From Flavobacteriaceae bacterium UBA3339 (GTDB lineage Bacteria; Bacteroidota; Bacteroidia; Flavobacteriales; Flavobacteriaceae): 64,000 nucleotides of DNA. The stretch spans positions 4,791 through 68,790 of the forward strand of contig DERN01000011.1 in NCBI GenBank assembly GCA_002360925.1, in the 5' to 3' direction. A program made the translations under genes and the position numbers. The notes beneath the pieces were generated by a model that saw only the letters and a program-made list of their open reading frames with translations, was not told the DNA's origin and searched no databases. Of the stretch, positions 60,624-64,000 are shown one piece after another; position 1 is the stretch's first letter, and each line of letters opens with the position of its first letter.

Positions 60624-62684
60624 TTAAACTTTTCCTGATTTTTCTAAATCTAAAATAAAGGCATATTCTTTGGCTACTTCCTTTAATGATTCGAAGCGTC
60701 CAGATGCCCCGCCATGTCCCGTATCCATGTTAGTATCAAGGAATAAAAGATTATTATTTGTTCTTAAAGTACGTAATTTTGCGATCCATTTTGCGGGTTC
60801 CCAATACTGTACTTGCGAATCGTGAAAACCTGTAGAAATATATAAGTTAGGATAATTTTGTTCTTTTACATTGTCGTAAGGCGAATACGATTTCATATAA
60901 TCGTAATATTCTTTTTCGTTCGGATTTCCCCATTCATCATATTCGCCCGTTGTTAGCGGAATACTATCATCTAACATCGTTGTTACAACATCTACAAACG
61001 GAACCTGCGCAATGACACCGTTGTATAATTCAGGAGCTTCGTTTATAATCACGCCCATTAACATTCCGCCAGCAGATCCACCTTCGGCATATAAATGTTG
61101 TGCAGAAGTATATTTTTGTTCGATTAAATAATGAGAACAATCGATAAAATCTGTAAATGTATTTTTCTTGTTTAGCAATTTTCCGTCTTCATACCAATCG
61201 CGTCCTAAATCTTCACCTCCACGAACATGAGCAATGGCATAAATAAAACCGCGATCTAACAAACTTAAACGAACAGTCGAAAAATACGGTTCCATCGACG
61301 CGCCGTACGATCCATAAGCATAAAGTAAAGTTGGATTGTTTCCGTTTTTAGTAATTCCTTTTCTGTAAACTATCGAAATCGGAACTTTTGTTCCGTCTGT
61401 TGCAGTTGCCCAAACACGTTCTTCGGTATAATTATTCTTATCGAAAGTTCCTCCTAAAACTTCTTGTTCTTTTTTAATTTCCTTTTCTTGCGTACGCATA
61501 TTAAAATCGATTACCGACGAAGGCGTTGCCAGTGATTGATAAGCGTAACGCAAAATTTCGGTATCAAAATCAACATTTGTTGTGGTAAAAGCAGTATAGG
61601 TTTCGCTCTCGAACGGAAGATAATATCCTTCATTTTGCCAAGGTTTAATCCAAATTTGATTTAATCCGTTAGCGCGTTCCGAAACCACTAAATAATCTTT
61701 AAAAATATCGATTCCTTCTAATAAAACTTCTTCTCGATGCGGAATTAAATCTTTCCAATTCTCTTTCGAAGTTTCACTTTCGGGCGTAATCATCAATTTA
61801 AAATTCGTTGCGTCATCTTTATTCGTAACCATATAAAAATGGTCGTTATAATGCGAAACCGAATATTCTAAACCTCTTGTTCGTTTTTGAAAAACACGGA
61901 ATTTCCCTTCAGGATTCACAGCTTCTACTATTCGAAATTCGGAAGTTAACGTGCTTTCTGAACCAATTATTAAATATTTTTTTGATTTAGAACGATAGAT
62001 ATAGGTTGAAAATGTTTCATCTTTTTCTTCAAAAATCAACACATCGTTTGCAATATCATCGTTTAAAATATGTTTAAAAATACGATCGGCACGTAAAGTT
62101 TGCTCATCTTTTCGCGAATAAAACAACGATTTATTGTCGGCAGCCCAAGTACTTCCGCCTGTTGTTTTTTCGATCTTTTCAGGAAGAACCTCACCCGTTT
62201 CCAGGTTTTTAATCTGAATAGTATATTCTCTTCTCGAAACCGTATCAATTCCAAAAGCGGCAAATTTATTATCGTCGCTAATATTTAAACCACCTAATTT
62301 AAAATACGCATGATCTTTAGCCATTTCGTTGCAATCGAACAAAATTTCTTCATTAGCTTCCAACGTTTCTTTTTTACGAGTATAAATCGGATAATCTTTT
62401 CCTTTTTCGAATCGAGTTAAATACCAATATCCATTGTAAAAATACGGAACCGACGAATCGTCTTCTTTAATTCGACTTTTCATTTCTTCGAATAAATCTT
62501 TCTGAAAATCCTTCGTATGTGCTGTCATTTCATCGTAATAACGATTCTCTTCTTCTAAATAGGTCGTTACGTCTTTATTTTCGCGTTCGTTCAGCCAATA
62601 ATAGTTATCTACACGAACATCGTTATGCTTTTTTAATTCCTTCGGAAGTATTTTCGCAATAGGTTCTTTTATATTTTGATTCAT
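60624..62684 (-). CDS. Oligopeptidase B, S9 family
   Basis: A 686-residue prolyl-oligopeptidase-family serine peptidase with an N-terminal beta-propeller (about 70-400) and a C-terminal alpha/beta hydrolase domain. Serine elbow GGSAGGMLMG near residue 536 and His in DTGHGGASGRF; LLYAYGSYGASMEP and AHVRGGEDLGRDWYEDG are family text. It should cleave after basic residues in short peptides. No signal peptide is evident (MNQNIKEPIAKILPKELK), so it is probably cytoplasmic. Confidence 0.93.
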   Translation of the reverse strand: MNQNIKEPIAKILPKELKKHNDVRVDNYYWLNERENKDVTTYLEEENRYYDEMTAHTKDFQKDLFEEMKSRIKEDDSSVPYFYNGYWYLTRFEKGKDYPIYTRKKETLEANEEILFDCNEMAKDHAYFKLGGLNISDDNKFAAFGIDTVSRREYTIQIKNLETGEVLPEKIEKTTGGSTWAADNKSLFYSRKDEQTLRADRIFKHILNDDIANDVLIFEEKDETFSTYIYRSKSKKYLIIGSESTLTSEFRIVEAVNPEGKFRVFQKRTRGLEYSVSHYNDHFYMVTNKDDATNFKLMITPESETSKENWKDLIPHREEVLLEGIDIFKDYLVVSERANGLNQIWIKPWQNEGYYLPFESETYTAFTTTNVDFDTEILRYAYQSLATPSSVIDFNMRTQEKEIKKEQEVLGGTFDKNNYTEERVWATATDGTKVPISIVYRKGITKNGNNPTLLYAYGSYGASMEPYFSTVRLSLLDRGFIYAIAHVRGGEDLGRDWYEDGKLLNKKNTFTDFIDCSHYLIEQKYTSAQHLYAEGGSAGGMLMGVIINEAPELYNGVIAQVPFVDVVTTMLDDSIPLTTGEYDEWGNPNEKEYYDYMKSYSPYDNVKEQNYPNLYISTGFHDSQVQYWEPAKWIAKLRTLRTNNNLLFLDTNMDTGHGGASGRFESLKEVAKEYAFILDLEKSGKV

Positions 62685-62817
62685 TTTAGTATCGTATTTT
62701 CTAAATGTGATACAAAAATACTATAAAAACCGACAAAACAGCTCGTTCTTTCCTTGTTTAAGATTAGGCAAATCGTTTGAATTTAATATTTTTGTATCAA
62801 ATTAAATAGTTACAGAT

Positions 62818-63141
62818 ATGTTTGGAGATTTAATGGGCATGATGGGAAAATTACAAGAAGCCCAAAAAAAAGTAGAAGAAACAAAACAACGATTAAATTC
62901 GGTTTTGATTGATGAACAAAGTGCCGATGGATTATTAAAAGTTACGGTTACAGCAAACAGACAAATTCGCAGTTTAGAAGTAAACGACGAATTATTGAGC
63001 GATAAAGAACAACTGGAAGATTATTTAATTTTAACGTTGAATAAAGCTTTGGAAAAAGCCGGAGCTATTAACGAAGCTGAATTAGCAGCCGCAGCAAAAG
63101 ACGGAATGCCGAATATTCCGGGAATGGATTTATTTAAATAA
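62818..63141 (+). CDS. YbaB/EbfC nucleoid-associated protein
   Basis: A 107-residue protein of the YbaB/EbfC family, which bind DNA as dimers. It opens MFGDLMGMMGKLQEAQKKVEE, a coiled-coil helix, followed by SADGLLKVTVTANRQIRSLEVNDEL and a C-terminal helix ending AKDGMPNIPGMDLFK. Not next to dnaX or recR here, unlike in many bacteria. It is followed 1 bp later by a lipoprotein gene. Confidence 0.92.
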   Translation: MFGDLMGMMGKLQEAQKKVEETKQRLNSVLIDEQSADGLLKVTVTANRQIRSLEVNDELLSDKEQLEDYLILTLNKALEKAGAINEAELAAAAKDGMPNIPGMDLFK

Positions 63142-63142
63142 G

Positions 63143-63847
63143 ATGAAGAAGTTTTTAGTACTATTTTCGGGAATTATGATAAGCTTAACTGCTTGCGATT
63201 CTAAAAAAACGGGAAACACACAGATTTCGGGCGAAATTAAAGGTTTAAAACAAGGAACGCTTTATATACAACAAGTAAAGGACAGTACATTAGTTACGTT
63301 AGACAGTATTGTTCTAAAAGGAACCTCTAAGTTCGAAAGTGCTTTTGATTTAGAAGAACCCGAAGTTTTGTATTTAGGATTAAATCGCGGAACGTCGCAA
63401 TCAGTAGATAATTTGATTTTATTTTTTGCCGAACCCGGAAAGTTAACAGTTAACAGTTCGTTAGAAAACTTTTCGAGCGGAGCTGCAATAGAAGGTTCCG
63501 AAAATCAAACGTTATACACAAAATATTTGCAACAACGTTCTTCGATTTCGAACAAACAAAACGAATTGATTAAAGATCATTTATTGGCGCAAAAAAACAA
63601 TCAGATTCAAAAAGCCGATAGTTTAGAAAAAGCGGTACAACGAAGCGCAAATCGTTATTATTTTAACGCAGTAAACTTCGCATTGAAGAATAACAGCAAA
63701 GAAGTCGCTCCTTATATTGCGTTAACTGACATTGCAACGATTAATCATAAATATTTAGATACTATTTACAGTAATTTAACTCCTGATGTTGCAAAAAGCA
63801 AATATGGCGTTATTTTAAAAAACTATCTAGATTTGGTTAAAGAATAA
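63143..63847 (+). CDS. DUF4369-type lipoprotein
   Basis: A 234-residue lipoprotein with lipobox LTACDS (Cys18). The first part (TQISGEIKGLKQGTLYIQQVKDSTLVTLDSI split over two conserved blocks) resembles DUF4369, which normally precedes a thioredoxin-like domain in Bacteroidota. Here the C-terminal thioredoxin part is missing and is replaced by a helical region ending in YLDLVKE, so it may be a short family member without redox function. It starts 1 bp after ybaB and ends at a strong terminator. Confidence 0.78.
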   Translation: MKKFLVLFSGIMISLTACDSKKTGNTQISGEIKGLKQGTLYIQQVKDSTLVTLDSIVLKGTSKFESAFDLEEPEVLYLGLNRGTSQSVDNLILFFAEPGKLTVNSSLENFSSGAAIEGSENQTLYTKYLQQRSSISNKQNELIKDHLLAQKNNQIQKADSLEKAVQRSANRYYFNAVNFALKNNSKEVAPYIALTDIATINHKYLDTIYSNLTPDVAKSKYGVILKNYLDLVKE

Positions 63848-63872
63848 CTCTTCAATTAAAAATACACTTTAC

Positions 63873-63909
63873 AAAAAACTCCGTTCATTAAATTGAACGG
63901 AGTTTTTTG
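63873..63909 (+). terminator. Intrinsic terminator after the DUF4369 gene
   Basis: AAAAAACTCCGTTCA pairs with TGAACGGAGTTTTTT around TTAAAT; the stem is almost identical to that after rplS. Confidence 0.9.
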
Positions 63910-63943
63910 TATTACGAATTATTTTCTATTTAGATTCACTCAA

Positions 63944-63978
63944 TAAAAAAACCTTCTAAGAAAACTTAGAAGGTTTTT
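63944..63978 (-). terminator. Intrinsic terminator after the edge tRNA
   Basis: AAAACCTTCTAAG pairs with CTTAGAAGGTTTT, with T runs on both strands, directly downstream of the partial tRNA. Confidence 0.85.
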
Positions 63979-63980
63979 AG

Positions 63981-64000
63981 AGCCTCTGGAGGGACTCGAA
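63981..64000 (-). tRNA. 3' end of a tRNA gene, cut by the window edge
   Basis: Read on the minus strand the last bases give TTCGAGTCCCTCCAGAGGCT: a T-loop TTCGAGT, T-stem strand CCCTC and acceptor strand CAGAGGC with discriminator T. CCA is not encoded. The 5' partner would start GCCTCTG, but it and the anticodon lie outside the window, so the isotype is unknown; a tRNA-Thr-like acceptor is possible. Confidence 0.7.

Noticed and set aside
1..64000. CRISPR array or restriction/defence island
   Set aside because: No regularly spaced repeats and no cas, methyltransferase or nuclease genes were seen.

Overview
The window is a low-GC, gene-dense stretch of a Bacteroidota chromosome, almost certainly Flavobacteriaceae. 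Supporting marks are the gliding-motility lipoprotein GldI, bacillithiol synthase BshA, cyclophilin-FKBP fusion isomerases, a TonB receptor/HmuY pair, a LptD-like outer-membrane protein, near absence of Shine-Dalgarno sites, and promoters of the TTG-N17-23-TAnnTTTG type. The genus cannot be fixed from sequence reading alone.

Layout. 1-5.6 kb: the 5' part of an oligopeptide-binding lipoprotein gene, then mtaB, a small acetyltransferase, an alpha/beta hydrolase, a lytic transglycosylase and a YebC-type protein. 5.6-14.2 kb: a copper P-type ATPase (CcoI type) divergent from an FNR-like regulator with an FNR-type palindrome between them, then nrnA, gldI, two cyclophilin-FKBP fusions and an M28 peptidase. 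14.2-21 kb (minus strand): bshA, a glycosidase/serine-hydrolase fusion and an Fe-S oxidoreductase operon. 21-27.5 kb: an MCE/MlaD protein, two tandem N-acetylmuramoyl-L-alanine amidases, lptD and ridA. 27.5-31 kb: a 53-residue membrane protein, fumC, a JmjC-like cupin and a lysozyme-like protein. 31-42 kb: a heme-uptake locus. 42-64 kb: mltG/dapF, htrA, gap, a GltB-like oxidoreductase, a third cyclophilin-FKBP fusion, trmD, rplS, an ABC permease/M1 peptidase fusion with its ATPase, a cysteine synthase, oligopeptidase B, ybaB, a DUF4369-like lipoprotein and the 3' end of a tRNA.

The most striking feature is a complete 3,544-bp IS1595-family element (32831-36374) inserted in the TonB-dependent receptor gene of the heme locus. 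It has near-perfect terminal inverted repeats starting GGTAACTATATAC and an exact 8-bp target duplication (TTAAATTA). Removing it with one duplication copy restores a single 717-codon receptor frame. Besides the transposase it carries an XRE regulator, three small plus-strand genes (two exported), a small ORF overlapping the transposase end, inward-facing terminators just inside both ends, and a short promoter-to-terminator unit of unknown function at its left end.

The heme locus consists of the broken receptor and an HmuY-like lipoprotein on the minus strand, and hmuT-, hmuU-, hmuV- and hmuS-like genes on the plus strand. The divergent promoter region carries a 25-bp sequence present twice, exactly, flanking the receptor promoter: a candidate iron/heme operator. 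The insertion should abolish the receptor and probably silences hmuY, while the inner-membrane transporter and hemin-degrading genes look intact.

A second structural event is a tandem duplication at 22.1-24.4 kb that copied an amidase gene together with the first codons of lptD, leaving a decayed lptD 5' remnant between the two amidases. Dispersed REP-like repeats lie in several intergenic regions.
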